Part shown: piece by piece, positions 35,776-46,843 of the stretch
How the letters are laid out: each line of letters starts with the position of its first letter
Position numbering within the stretch: the first letter of the stretch is position 1
DNA from: Euphorbia lathyris
Taxonomy: Eukaryota; Streptophyta; Magnoliopsida; Malpighiales; Euphorbiaceae
Direction of reading: 5' to 3'
NCBI RefSeq assembly: GCF_963576675.1
Contig: NC_088911.1
Span: forward strand, 83,481,256-83,545,255
DNA: 64,000 bases
The notes under the pieces: model-generated
What the model was told of the DNA's origin: nothing
Database searches by the model: none
What the model saw: only the letters and a program-made list of their open reading frames with translations
Program-made: the position numbers and the translations under genes

Positions 35776-36298
35776 GGGTAAATCACAAATACTATATGGT
35801 TTGTCCGATTTACATATCGGTATCAGTGGTTTTTTTTTTTGCAAACACAACTCTATGGTTTGCAAAATTTTGCAAATACAATTTCGTGGTTTGCAAAAAA
35901 ATTGCATTTGAGTTCACTTTGTCAGAATTTGGTCGTTAACGACCTCGAAATGATAATTTTCAAGAGTTAAATGATATTTTAAGAAACTTTAATTCTTCTA
36001 TTTTTTAGGTTTGAGGTCATTAGTGTTGTTTTTTATGAGATAGAAAAGATAATGTTTAAAGAGAGAAAACTCCAAAAATGATGATTTTGAAAAATTAAAA
36101 ACATGGTTCCATAGTATATGATACTAAACAATTTTAATTCTTGAAAGTTTTCATTTTGAGGTTGTTATTGGTCAAATTTAGCAAAGTAAAAAAACATGTA
36201 AATTTTTGCAACCACAAGATTGTGTTTTAAAAAAAAAATACCACAGGTTCCAATCTGCAAATCGATCAAACCACGAGGTAGTTATTTGTAATTAACCC
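35776..36298. mobile_element. MITE-like element (523 bp) with GGGTAAATCACAAATA termini
   Basis: The left end GGGTAAATCACAAATA is the inverted counterpart of the right end TATTTGTAATTAACCC. Flanks ATCATTAAT and TTGATTAAT match at seven of nine positions. Further inside, ATGGTTTG and AACCACGAGG continue the inverted similarity. MULE-type is my guess from the 9-bp spacing. No coding. Confidence 0.6.
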
Positions 36299-36508
36299 TT
36301 GATTAATCAATAATTTCAACTTTCAAAATTTGAACATATGATTGGTTTCAAAAAAATTGAACATATGATACAAAAATTTGATAAAAAAAACATATGATAT
36401 AAAAATTAATTGTTTATCTATAGTAAATATTAATTGGATGTTAAATTTTTATAAGAAAAAAAAGTAAAAAATTAGACATTAGAAACAATATGATTTGTAA
36501 TTGTATAA

Positions 36509-37380
36509 GGGCATGTTTGGTTCAGTTGTTAGCTAATAGTTGTTGCAGTTGTTGTTAGCTGTTTGTTATTAGCTGTTTAATTACTAGTGTTTGGTAAAAT
36601 TATATTGAACTGTTGTTGTTCGGATTTAAAATGTCTAAAATGGACATGTTTTAAATTAATTAACGATGAAATTATAAAAGGAAAAATGTGAAAAAATGCA
36701 CATAACGTTTATAACTAGAAATAATTTTACTCGTAATGTCTAAAATGGTGCAATTTTACCCATAACGCTGGCAGTTAAGAGCAATTTTACCTCTAACATT
36801 GGCAAATTGGGTCGATTTCAGATATTATTAGAAAACATAGATATTTTATTTCTTATTATACACCAATTACACATACCAGTAGTTCTAAAAAAGATATTTC
36901 ATATTTTTTTTGTGATTTAATAATAAAATTAAAAATTAATATTTATAAATTCGATGAAATATCAGAATTTTTTTGTCCAACTTGTACAAAAGACAATATT
37001 GGGGTATTTTTGCACCTTATCCTATTATAAAATAAAAAATGTGTTACACAAATTAATAAAAATAATCTATATAAAAAATTTATTGAACGCAATAAAATCT
37101 TGTTTTCCGGTAATTATGTTGTAGAAATATAAATAATGTTAAAGAATAAACATATTTTGTGGAAATAAGAAGGATAATTCTGTCCATAACAACTAACTGC
37201 AAACAACTGTTTATGAAAAACTCCAAATAGGAGCTTTTCATGAAACGCTCAAAAACGCTGCAGTTTCGAGAGAAAATGCTAAACGATGCGGTTATATAAA
37301 CCTAACCAAATGCTATATTTCCTGCGGTTTGGAGTGAAACAATAAACGCTCCTCCGAAAAGATAAAACAAACACCCTCTA
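36509..37380. mobile_element. Possible MITE with GGGCATGTTTGG end
   Basis: The left end GGGCATGTTTGGTT and the right end AAACAAACACCCTC are roughly inverted, in the style of common plant MITEs. A TAA flank is possible on both sides but short. The interior is AT-rich and non-coding. Confidence 0.3.
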
Positions 37381-37614
37381 AGTTCTTCTTTTCCAAATTA
37401 GTTAGGTGTCATGTTCTTTACATTTTGAAATACGGTTTTTTATAGGGACAATTACTAAACTAGCCCATTTTAGGGGGTTAGTTTACATTTCTAGCTCCTT
37501 TCAAAAAAAATTCTAAAACTAACATATGTCAACAAATTCTTCCAACTTTGCCCTCGTCATTAATAATGAACTTCATCTCTGAAAGACCCCGCTCTCTCTA
37601 ACCTAACACCTCTC

Positions 37615-37649
<35 letters not shown>

Positions 37650-37718
37650 AACTTACCGATGTTTCATTATGCGAATCCGACGATTTCCTCCGGTGAATCT
37701 CTCTAACTTCGACTGGAC

Positions 37719-38592
37719 ATGGCGAGAACGTGAAGCATAGAGAACGAATCAGATTCAGAAGGAAGGACGAAAAAGAGGGCAAATAACTTGATTTTACTTA
37801 TGGGTTCTTTTATTGTATGTACATTTGCTGGGTTTAAGAAGGAACCTTTCGTTTTGCTTACTTCTTCTGGTTTTAGGGTTCATTTGGGTTTGCAGTTGCC
37901 GATATCAACGTGATATCAACAAACCCTCCATTCCTTGTTTGTTTATTTTCTATTTTCGTGCATATATTTGTCGATATCAATCGATATCCTATTTGCAATT
38001 GATAAGTGTTTGGTCGATATGTGTCGATATCACATAGATATCGACAACCTAATTGTCGATATCTATGTGATACCGACAACCTAATTGTCGATATCACATA
38101 GATATCGACAACCTAATTGTCGATATCTCTCTTATTTTAGCCTATGTAGCCCATTTTAGCTTAACTTCTTTATTAGCTTACTTGTATGTTAGCTTATGAT
38201 ATATCTACAATAAAGTTCAGCATGATCATGGACAAAAGAGGAAGAGAGATGAGCATGTTTCTTTTTCCAAGAAAGCCATGGAGGGTTTAGAATATAAGTA
38301 TGAAAAAGCATTTGGAACGGAAAGCGTCATCACAGTTAGGTGTAACGGAGATTCAGCAAAAAATATAATGAACAATTTAACACCAAATCAAAGAAAGCTA
38401 CTTAAGCAAAGTTGCTTCGGGCAATATTGTGAGATGGAACTTACACAATTTGCAGGAGTCATCTGCCATACCCTTTTAACAAGAGAGATCAAATATAAAG
38501 ACCTAAAACCCATGGAGTTTTGCTTCAAAGTTAGAGGTGTTGAGTTGAGATGTGGAGATTGGGAGTTTGGACTCCTAAGTGGGTTGGATTGA
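37719..38592 (+). pseudogene. DUF1985-domain gene, truncated copy
   Basis: Exon 1 (37719-37778) matches exon 1 of the copy at 61745-61804 but has TGA at codon 5, and its donor reads GC instead of GT. Exon 2 starts after TTCAG at 38221 and stays open to TGA at 38592. It contains SCFGQYCEMELTQFAGVICH, LLTREI, then FCFKVRGVELRCGDWEFGLL, the order of the DUF1985 family (PF09331) found in MULE-borne plant genes, often with Ulp1-like proteases. It stops directly after the 'EFGLLSGL' motif, where the relative continues for some 180 residues. No protease domain is present. Confidence 0.7.
38022..38128. repeat. 32-bp repeats with GATATCGAC palindromes inside the MULE intron
   Basis: About 3.3 copies of a unit starting GTCGATATCACATAGATATC and ending CGACAACCTAATT. 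Each unit is itself nearly palindromic, so the array can fold into hairpins. It lies between exons 1 and 2. Confidence 0.85.
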
Positions 38593-38799
38593 TTGTTGTA
38601 GTATTCTTAGTCGTTCTGTAGATTGTTTTGTTCTTTAGAGAGAGAGAGCGCGCGAGAGAGAGAGAGAGGGGGAAAGATACAAAGTTATGTTATGGAAGAA
38701 GACAATGGCAAAGTTGGAAGTTGTCTGTTAAAATATGTTAATCTAGAAATGTAAACTAACTCCTAAAAAGGGCTAGTTTAGTAATTGTCCCTTTTTATA

Positions 38800-39176
38800 A
38801 TCACATTACATATATTAAAAATGGTTTTCAAACGGTAGAAAATACAAGTTGAAATGAATAACAATTTATTAACCGAATTTTATACAAAGTTGATTTTTTT
38901 ATTAAAGATTTAAATACGATAGAAAAAATAAAAGATGAAAATTTTAATATATTGAAATAAAATTCAAAAGTTTAATAAACTTAAAAATGAAAGGTAAAAG
39001 ATCTAACCTGCTTTTTGCTAATTATTTTCTGATTAGATTTTAATTTCGAGTAACTCTAGCTATGGATATGGATATGTACTGTTTAGAATGGCAATAACTA
39101 TTAATTATAACCTGTGGGCCTTATTATGCCTGCCTGATTGAATGCTAGCTAGTGGAATTGCTTTTTTCTTTTCTTA
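38800..39176. other. AT-rich sequence, nothing recognised
   Basis: No ORF, structure or similarity to other parts of the window noticed. Confidence 0.5.
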
Positions 39177-39822
39177 ATGGGTTAATACACATATTTGCCC
39201 TTGTATTTATCTGTTTTAGCACATTTGCCCTTATATCAAATAAACTAATAAATATATCCTTAAACTTTTCAAATTACAACAAAAATGCCCTAATCTAACA
39301 GACTAATGATATGTCACTAACAGTGTAACACGTCAGCCTCCACATCACTTGCCACTTCAACCAGCTACACGACGAAATTTTTCCCGACGAAATTTCGCGA
39401 CAAACATTACACGACGAAAAATTCCACATCAATCACTCTAAATCTGTCGCCAAATGGGACCATACCTATAGATTAGCGATGAAATTCGTCCCCACACCTA
39501 CAGATTAGCGACGAAATTCGTCCTCTATACAGTAATTCTAAATTTGCAACTTTAGCTGTAGGGACGATTTTTAAGTGCCCCTATTAGTAATTTATTTATT
39601 TTTATATTATACTTATAAATAAATTTTATACCTAATAATAATAATTAACCAATTACTTAAATTTAAATCAACAAAACATTCAAATCATTTGAAAAAGAGC
39701 ATATAATATCAAAATTTCATAAATTTCATAAATAGATCTAAAATGATATATTACAAGTGTTATTTCTAAAATTACATAAGTCATAAAATTGATTCCTAAG
39801 TACACAATTGATCTGCAAACTT

Positions 39823-39950
39823 CTATTTAAACTCATCCAAATCGTTGTCAAGCTTGCTTAACCTCTCTTTGGATGCTTTATCAGTGTCATTTTTTAGAGA
39901 GAACTTCTCCATTTTAAGCTTTGTCGCTGCTTCATCAACAATATCTATGG
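39823..39950 (-). pseudogene. Captured ClpB-type chaperone exon fragment
   Basis: After an AG acceptor (TTTCCAG, 39951-39957 on the minus strand) the frame reads AIDIVDEAATKLKMEKFSLK and then NDTDKASKERLSKLD to a stop. This is the start of the ClpB/Hsp100 middle (coiled-coil) region, normally DKAIDLVDEAA followed by two similar KLKME/KLEME stretches. Here the segment between the two stretches is missing, consistent with deletion between short repeats. I see no other ClpB sequence nearby, so this is a fragment, not a gene. Confidence 0.75.
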
Positions 39951-40880
39951 CTGGAAATCACAGGTAGGGGTATTAGTAACTTGAAACTTACTTGAATAAA
40001 GCACATTGCAATCTAAACAAATAGCAAAAGTTCTTTTTCTTTTGTGAAGTTATTATTATGTTTGAAGGATCTAGTCTAATTCTCACCTATACATGCAAAA
40101 GTACACAAACTAATATACATATAGAAAAGTGCTTTAGTAAGCCAAATTGCCTACTGCAAGACAAGTGGTATAATATTAAATTTCCTACTTCCTAATCATG
40201 CACATCACACAAAATCAGGATGAAATGAATAGGAGCAAAGAAAAAAAATGAAGAAATGTAGCTTAGTTAGAAGATATCCCATATCATGATCCTCAATGAT
40301 ATTAGATACACTATTAATGGACACTATAAAATGTAGCTTGGTTAGAAGATATCCCATATCACAAATGTATCCATTGAAACAACTGCATCATTTATAAAGT
40401 CCAGCACCTGCGAAAATGTATGAGGTCTTAACTCATCATAATGGACACTATTAACCAGGGTATATCATGCAAATATATTTTGCAAGAGAAATCAATTTTT
40501 GCCAGTTTATTTCAGCCAATTATGTAACTTCATTCGACATATGGAAGCAACTTATTTCAGAGTAATGTTCCTGATGAAATTGAGAAAACGGAGGTGCCAC
40601 TAGTAGAAAATAATACCTGTTATACAATAACATGGAAATTTACAAGGGTGAACAAGAAAGATTCAACCCAAGAAACCATACAATCATAGACACAATTAGT
40701 AATTTTGAACTCCTTGACTAGAGCTACTTAATTTTGGAAGATGTGAATTTAATGCTCTCTCTCTCTCCCTTTCTCTCCTTAACGTGGTTGTTTTACGAGG
40801 CTTTTGTCAATTTAGATCATGAAGGCACTATTGCTGAAACAGAGTAACAATTGTTATCTTTTCTTATATATATATTTCAG

Positions 40881-41117
40881 GGACTGCTCCCCTAACAGCT
40901 GTGCAACTGCTTTGGGTGAACATGATAATGGACACTCTTAGGGCCTTGGCACTAGCTACAGAACCTCCTGTTGAGAAATATATTTGGTCAGAGTGTTTAT
41001 CAACTGGCTGTCCTTGGAGTTCTCAATTTCGACGGGAAACATTTGTTGGAACTCAGTGGTTCAGATGCTACAGATATTCTCAATACTTTGATATTCAACT
41101 CATTTGTGTTTTGCCAG
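40881..41117 (+). pseudogene. Captured P2B-type Ca2+-ATPase exon fragment
   Basis: The exon is bounded by an AG acceptor (ATATTTCAG) and a GT donor (CCAG|GTCTGA). It reads PLTAVQLLWVNMIMDTL then RALALATEPP; in plant autoinhibited Ca2+-ATPases this M5-M6 region is VNLIMDTLGALALATEPP, so a Gly is replaced by Arg. After that the frame loses similarity, but another frame reads QLAVLGVLNFDG and SDATDILNT, the expected M7-M8 region. A deletion plus frameshift lies between. It is a transcribed-gene fragment without a functional reading frame. Confidence 0.8.
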
Positions 41118-44100
41118 GTCTGATACTTCCTTGACTCTACATTGCTCTTCTGTACCTACATTTGTAATTAAGCATAGTGTTTTGTTGTTTTGGTTGGCAG
41201 GTTTTGGTTGGCAGCCTTAATTTCCTAATACTAGCACATTGACTAGAGCTACTTAAACTAAATGAGAACACAACGAGATACGATAGATTAGCCAGAAGCT
41301 ACCTTAAAAATAAATATTCATCAGTTTGAATAAAGTAAGAGCATAGAGGTACCAGTTATCACACTTAAAACGTGGGAGGAGTGTGCATAATGGGCTTCTC
41401 TCGATTATCAAGAATTAAGAACAAATATAACTTGGTATTAGAACAAATATACCAGTTATCACACTTATAACATGCATTTTGTTTGCTAAATTAAATGAAA
41501 AATACAGTTTGTAATTAAAGAAATGTTACATCACATATAAATGGAAACAGAATTCGGAAAACACAAAGGTATACCTCCCAACAAAATGAAACCCAGACTC
41601 TCTCATTCCAACTCACCACATCTGTGTCAGACATTTCATCGAACACTTATATGGCATACTGAAAATAACTGCACTTTGCATACAATCCAAAAAGGGAGCC
41701 CCTCACAAAAATATCAAACAAAATACCAGATTTCAACAAGCGTGAATGTAGCAATTTTACTTGTTTACTAGATCATTTACTAATATTCACTTATAGGAAC
41801 TCCTCACACGGCAGCTCAAGGGTCCAAGTCAGCTTAGCAAACAAAATTAAACAGACCCAAGCCTTTCCATGGATTTGTTCCCTTTTAGAGTTTTCTTCTT
41901 TGTTCTCAAACAAAGCAAATCCATAAAAAAAACCATGAGAAAGATCGAGAAATAGAAAGAGTGACTTACTGAAACGGTTTGAACCGAAGAAAAATCCGTC
42001 GTTCTATGTCGTTCTCAGAGAAGAAATCACCGTTGCTTTTTGTTGTTTCCCACTCTCACTCAATCGTTCCCGTAGTAGATCGTCGCTCAAACAGAGCTCA
42101 AGGTGGCTCAAAGGTGCATTGGATTTCAACGAGATAAAGGGAAGAGTCTGCTGGATGAGTTTTAGGGTTTTTTCATTTTTTATAATTATGTGCCATGTAT
42201 TATAATTTTTATTAGGGTTTAAAATTAGTTTTAATGATGTGTAATATGTTAATTGGTATTATAGGATTACTAGACTAACGGTGTTATGCCACATAAGCCT
42301 ACTGTTTAGATTAGGGCATTCCAGAATCAATATGGAAGGACCTCTCCATGGGCTTTGTGTTGGGGATACAAAGAATGCAACGAGGTATGGATTCCATCTT
42401 TATATTTGTTGACCGGTGTTAGACGAGGTGCCGCGGCCTAATCTCTCGGGCGGACCGGGGGGTGGATAACCTCATGGCGACGTAAGCGGTGATTGGCGCC
42501 GAAAGCAACCAATCGTGGAATCAAGCTGCTCGGCAGGACCGGAGCTCGGAGATATGGAAGAGTCGCCACCCACGAATGGGAAAATGAACACTGATCCCTT
42601 GCGGGAGACCGGTGTGGGTTCGGGAAACTTAGGTACGAGCCGAGAAGGCTAGCTCCTTTTCGGAGAAAGGCTACTAGGCACCCCGACATCGCCCGGTTAT
42701 GAACCACCGGCCTCCTACTCAGCATGTTAGGCGATAACGGATTAATCGTATACTTCTTTAAGTTTAAAATTCATTTGAAACCCTTTTCTTTCTCTTTTTT
42801 TGAAACCGTTTTGAGCATATATTATTGAAAAGCCATATTAGTAAAGAATCACTCATTTATGTTATACATACACAGAGAGGGGGGAGAAAGAAGTGATTTA
42901 TTTACAACCGTATTTAAAAGTCATATCGTGTGTTTATTCTACACTAACTTATTCCCCCAAAACGAGTTTATTTACATGGTTCACACCTTAATCACCGTTG
43001 GAACGATTTAGGTGCGTTTTAAAACCCCGTTTGATGAAGTTTACCCGAATCGCCGTTGGAACGACTCGAGTGTTTGAAAACATTGAGATAAAAAAACCTT
43101 TGATAAGAAAACGTGGTTAAACATACAAGCCAATTTTATTTTGTACAAATCATTTAAGAAAACGATTCAAAACTCTATTATTTACAATGAAAACGATTTT
43201 AATTACAAGGCTCGCTTAATCCGTCGTTTGGAACGGACTAAGGTTTTAAAGCGTGATGTTTTAAGAAACGATTTGAAATGTCAAGAAAACACTATTTATT
43301 TACATTAAGAATCTCTAAAAAACCTTTAGTTTAAATAATTAAATTGAAAACTCTTTTTATGATTTATTTTCCCCCTTTTTCCTTAATGGATTCTCTACTT
43401 ATTATAATTACAATAATAAACATATTTGAACCAAAATTCACTCCCAAATAAAGCCCATTTGACACATGGACCCCTAAATGGCCCAAAGAATAAAGAAAAT
43501 AATATAGGCATATATATATACATTCATTTAAAAATGATGATATACATATAACTTTAGAAAACCAAATAAAGGATGCTACTCAATAGCTAAATATATAAAT
43601 AATAATGAAAATGAAAGATACTAAATATATTTTTACCTTATTAAAAAAACATGTAAAATAATAAACGAAATTCATTGTTAATAAGAAAATAAACTCTATA
43701 TCCCCAAAATGACTATTGTAATATATAGAAAATGACTTTCCCAAATATACATTAAACATTAAAATGACTCCTAATTATCCTCTAAACGTCTACTAATTAA
43801 TTACCTCAAAAACCCAAATAAATAATATTTTAAAATAAGACCCAATATAACTTAAATGAAATGAGAAGAAAAATCTATATATATATGTATATACTTTATT
43901 AAGTCTAATTAATTGAAAATAATATATAGACACATTAAATAAATATATGTACAAAGTATTTAAAAATAACTTAAAAGTATATATTACATAACTATACATA
44001 TATATATAAAGGACCAAAAGCTTAAAAGTTAAGAAACAGGGACCAAAACAGCATTTTTTACATTTCAGCAGATTTACCGACGGAAAATCCGTCGGTAAAT

Positions 44101-44778
44101 AGCATTTAGTGAGAGAAAGGGGAAATTACAGCAGCACTCCAATATTTTCCAGATTTATTCAAAAGCTTTAAATCAAATCTGATTCAATCGTTTTGGATTT
44201 CCGAACTACCAAAAATGGATCATAGTCGAAAACGGAAATTCCTAAAACGATGTTTTTATTTTAAAACATTATTTGAAAATTTCTTTTTAAATTAAAAACT
44301 TATAATTACAACGTTTTTGATACCCGAACTACCTTTTTATCGGATCACGGTTCGTATTGTGATATCAAAACGAGGTTTTTTATTTTAACACAAAACCGAA
44401 TTTTATTCAACACGAAACGAAAATTAAATAAATACGCTAATTAAATAAAACGTGACAAAATAAATGAATAACTAAATAAATAAAAACTATAACATAAAAA
44501 TAAATAGAAGAAGAAGATAAATAAAATAAAATAAAGAGAGTCTAGTCCTCGGATAATACCTTAAATTCGGTATCTGACAGTCGAAGCCGATTGATTCCAC
44601 GAACCACGATCTTCCGTTTTTTTATATTTTTTTTAGTAAAAATTGAACTTTAGGAAATTTGGAATTTTTGAGAAAAAAAAATATTTTTCTCAAAAAAATT
44701 CATTCTCTCTCTCTAAAAATGTTTAGAGTGAGAAAGCTCTCTCCAAAAATCCCCCCTCCTTTTGCATGGGGATCCGTG

Positions 44779-44789
44779 CCTTTTATAGG
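44779..44789 (-). promoter_or_regulatory. TATA box of the Ogre-like solo LTR
   Basis: On the minus strand CCTATAAAAGG lies 20 bp downstream of the palindrome cluster. Spacing and motif suit a U3 promoter. Confidence 0.65.
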
Positions 44790-44808
44790 CAAACGGGTCC
44801 CCGGACCA

Positions 44809-45019
44809 ATGGGCGACGCCCAAAGGAAATTGGGCGTCGCCCATTGGGGTTGGGCGGCCGCCCAACCTTGTGTTGGGCTACCGCCCAACAAGAGTTGGGC
44901 GGCCGCCCAACAATGTTGGGCGGCCGCCCAACATTTGTTGGGCGATCGCCCAACCTTCGTCGGGCGTTCGCCCAACGGTCGTTGGGCGTTCGCCCGACGT
45001 GGTTGGGCGCCCGCCCGAC
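44809..45019. repeat. Array of ten GGGCGNNCGCCC palindromes
   Basis: Ten units, most reading TTGGGCGNNCGCCCAA, recur every 20-25 bp. The central two bases vary (GG/CC, AT, TT, AC) while the arms are kept, a pattern in which pairing of arms rather than exact sequence is conserved. Confidence 0.9.
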
Positions 45020-46229
45020 GACCCTCGGGGCGTGCCTCGCGCCGTCGGGCGTGCGCACCCCGCGGCCACCGAGCGCGCGTTCCGTGCCGTCGGACGCTCA
45101 CACGTCGCGGCCGCCGAACGCGCGCTTCGCGCTACCGGGCGCTTGCGCTCAGCGGCCCACGAGAGCGCGCACCGTGCCACCGGACCCGGGCATTGATCGG
45201 ACGTCGAGAGCGTGCCACTCGCGGTGCGTCCGACGGACGCCGAGCGCACGTCCCGTGCCGCCGATTTTCCTTCGCTTATTATTCTTTATATATTTTTTCA
45301 AAACTTCCGGAATCAATCGCTTCAACCGTCTTGTTTTCAGGTTTTCGTCACAGGTCCTCCGACTCGGTGTCTACAACCAGTTTTCTAAAATGGCACATTT
45401 CATCCCATCTCGTAGACCAATGATGCCACGACAATTGCAAAGTTGTTCTTCCAGGAGGTAGTGAGGTTGCATGGAGTTCCAAAAAGCATAGTGTCGGATA
45501 GGGACACCAAGTTCGTTAGTCACTTTTGGCGTACCCTATGGGTTATTCTCGGGTCCACTTTGAAGTATGGCACTACCGTGCATCCTCAAACGGATGGGCA
45601 AACGGAAGAAGCCAATTGAACCTTAGGTAATCTGTTGAGTTATAAATGTGGGGACAAGCCAAATAAGTGGTACTATTTGTTAGCACAAGCTGAGTTTGCA
45701 TACAATGCTGCCGTAAGTTCCACTATTGGTTGAACCATCCGCTTGATCTTGGCGACACCCCGAAGGGACAAAAAAAAAGAGCATAACAGCCCAACACTTA
45801 GCCAATGACTATCATCAAATGCACTAAGAGGTGAAGCAAAGCATTGAAGAACGGAATAGCAAAGTAAAGCCTATGGTGGATGAACATCGGAGAGATCTTC
45901 AATTTAAAGCTTGGGACGAGGTGATGCTATATTTAAGCAAGTAGAGACTTGCTAGTGCTCCAAGTAGTAAGCTCAAACCGGGGAGGTATGGCCCTTATAA
46001 GGTGACCAAGAAAGTAAATGCTAATACATACCACATAGCCCTTCCCAATTGGCTCGAGAAAACGTCAACCTCTTTTAATGTGCAAGATTTAAGCCCATGG
46101 AAACCGGATGCGTCTCTTAAAACTACAAGGAACAATTTAGGGCCTAACCCCTTTGAAGAAGAGGTGAATGATGTGGACATATCCTACACAGGCCCGAAGG
46201 AAGGAGCCAAATTTCCAAAGGTAGCAAAA

Positions 46230-46465
46230 CTGCCTCACACACCGTGTGCATCAGGCCACAGGCCGTGTGAGGCCAAGCCAAATTGACTCCAAGTTCAGAC
46301 ATGTAGTAACACGGCGAGTGACATCCCACTTAGTGTGTCACTCGATGTGTCACCATCCACTCAGCACGTGAAGCTCGTGTGAGGATAGGACGAAAAAGCC
46401 ACGAATAAGCAACAAGGCACCCACACACCGTGAGGAAATGTGACTCGGTGTGTGGGTTGTCTTCT
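46230..46465. repeat. CACACCGTGTG-type motif cluster in the gypsy 3' region
   Basis: CACACACCGTGTG, AGGCCGTGTGAGG, GTGTGTCACTCGATGTGTC and CACACACCGTGAGG occur within 240 bp. Several are imperfect palindromes of ACAC/GTGT. The cluster precedes the LTR TATA motif by about 200-430 bp. Confidence 0.6.
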
Positions 46466-46495
46466 TCACCAAGCTGAAATAGAGGGGACAAGGGT

Positions 46496-46843
46496 TGTCA
46501 TCTCCTGAATTATTGTTTTACCACTATCCTATTTACTGTTTTTCCATTAGGCTTGTTTTCCTTATTACCATTTGTACTATTTATCCCCATCCTACCCTTA
46601 CTTTTTTTTATTCACTTGTAACCCTATTGGGGGTAATTTAGTATCTTTACCTATCTTAAGGGGAGGTATATAAGCCTCTTTGTTTGTAATGAATCACAAA
46701 TTTTATCATATTAATCAATTTTAGCCTCAATTGGAGCTCTACCTTTTATTCATTTGGGATTCACTCCTTCAAGCATGGACTTGAGAAGAATATCTTTGTA
46801 GGTTTATGATCAAAACCTTTACATCCGATTTCGATTTGTATCA
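46496..46843 (+). repeat. 3' LTR of the gypsy remnant (348 bp)
   Basis: Begins TGTCATCTCC right after the purine tract and ends TTTGTATCA. It contains a TATA motif (GTATATAAG, 46666-46674). The limits rest on TG...CA ends and the adjoining tract, since no second LTR is present. Confidence 0.65.

Larger units (their letters stand above)
37445..38791 (+). mobile_element. DUF1985-carrying MULE, internally deleted copy
   Basis: Long terminal inverted repeats start GGGACAATTACTAAACTAGC and are more than 90 bp long. Flanks share TTTTTATA (37437-37444 and 38792-38799). A better-preserved relative is at 59491-62063: the termini, exon layout and intron-borne GATATCGAC repeats correspond. This copy has lost the 3' two thirds of the gene. 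CT/GA microsatellites (37613-37650, 38637-38670) lie inside both terminal regions. Confidence 0.85.
39180..42327. mobile_element. DNA transposon-like element carrying two host gene fragments
   Basis: Near the left end, ATGCCCTAATCTAACAG (39286-39302) is mirrored near the right end by CTGTTTAGATTAGGGCAT (42301-42318). The left subterminal region repeats CGACGAAATT and GCGACGAAATTCGTC (39370-39515), in the manner of CACTA-type subterminal repeats. The interior holds a ClpB-like exon (minus) and a P2B Ca2+-ATPase-like exon (plus). The right terminus abuts the gypsy remnant at about 42328, so the exact ends and target duplication are uncertain. Confidence 0.5.
42417..45375 (-). repeat. Solo LTR of an Ogre-like element (2.96 kb)
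   Basis: On the minus strand it starts TGTAGACACCGAGTCGG, as in Ogre-type LTRs. The target flanks are ACCGG (42412-42416) and ACCAG (45376-45380), identical at four of five bases, and lie inside integrase codons. There is no internal region, so it arose by recombination between two LTRs. Features on the minus strand: a large GC-rich palindrome cluster (44809-45019, with GC-rich DNA to 45260), a TATA box (44779-44789), and a hairpin TTACCGACGG/CCGTCGGTAA (44073-44099). ORFs in the GC-rich part are artefacts. Confidence 0.85.
42328..46286 (+). pseudogene. Gypsy integrase C-terminal pseudogene, interrupted by a solo LTR
   Basis: Left part (42328-42416): [17 protein letters not shown] then FVD; right part (45381 on): [14 protein letters not shown], so the reading is continuous across the insertion. 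Then [18 protein letters not shown] and [14 protein letters not shown], the DDE core with D and E residues. A C-terminal chromatin-binding-like segment follows (SKLKPGRYGPYKV..., FNVQDLSPW). Several stops and shifts (e.g. TGA after EEAN at about 45617, TGA in STIG at about 45733) make it inactive. ORF 46002-46286 is its last open stretch. Confidence 0.85.
42328..46843 (+). mobile_element. Ty3/gypsy remnant: integrase, 3' region and 3' LTR (5' part missing)
   Basis: Integrase-coding sequence starts abruptly at about 42328 and is split by a solo LTR (42417-45375). It resumes at 45381, followed by an untranslated region, a purine tract (AGAGGGGACAAGGGT, 46481-46495) and a 348-bp LTR. No gag, RT or 5' LTR is present. 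Confidence 0.8.

Noticed and set aside
44659..45461. Several long overlapping ORFs (up to 254 codons) in the Ogre-like solo LTR
   Set aside because: All frames are open because of the GGGCGNNCGCCC array; the peptides are simple Arg/Pro/Ala repeats.
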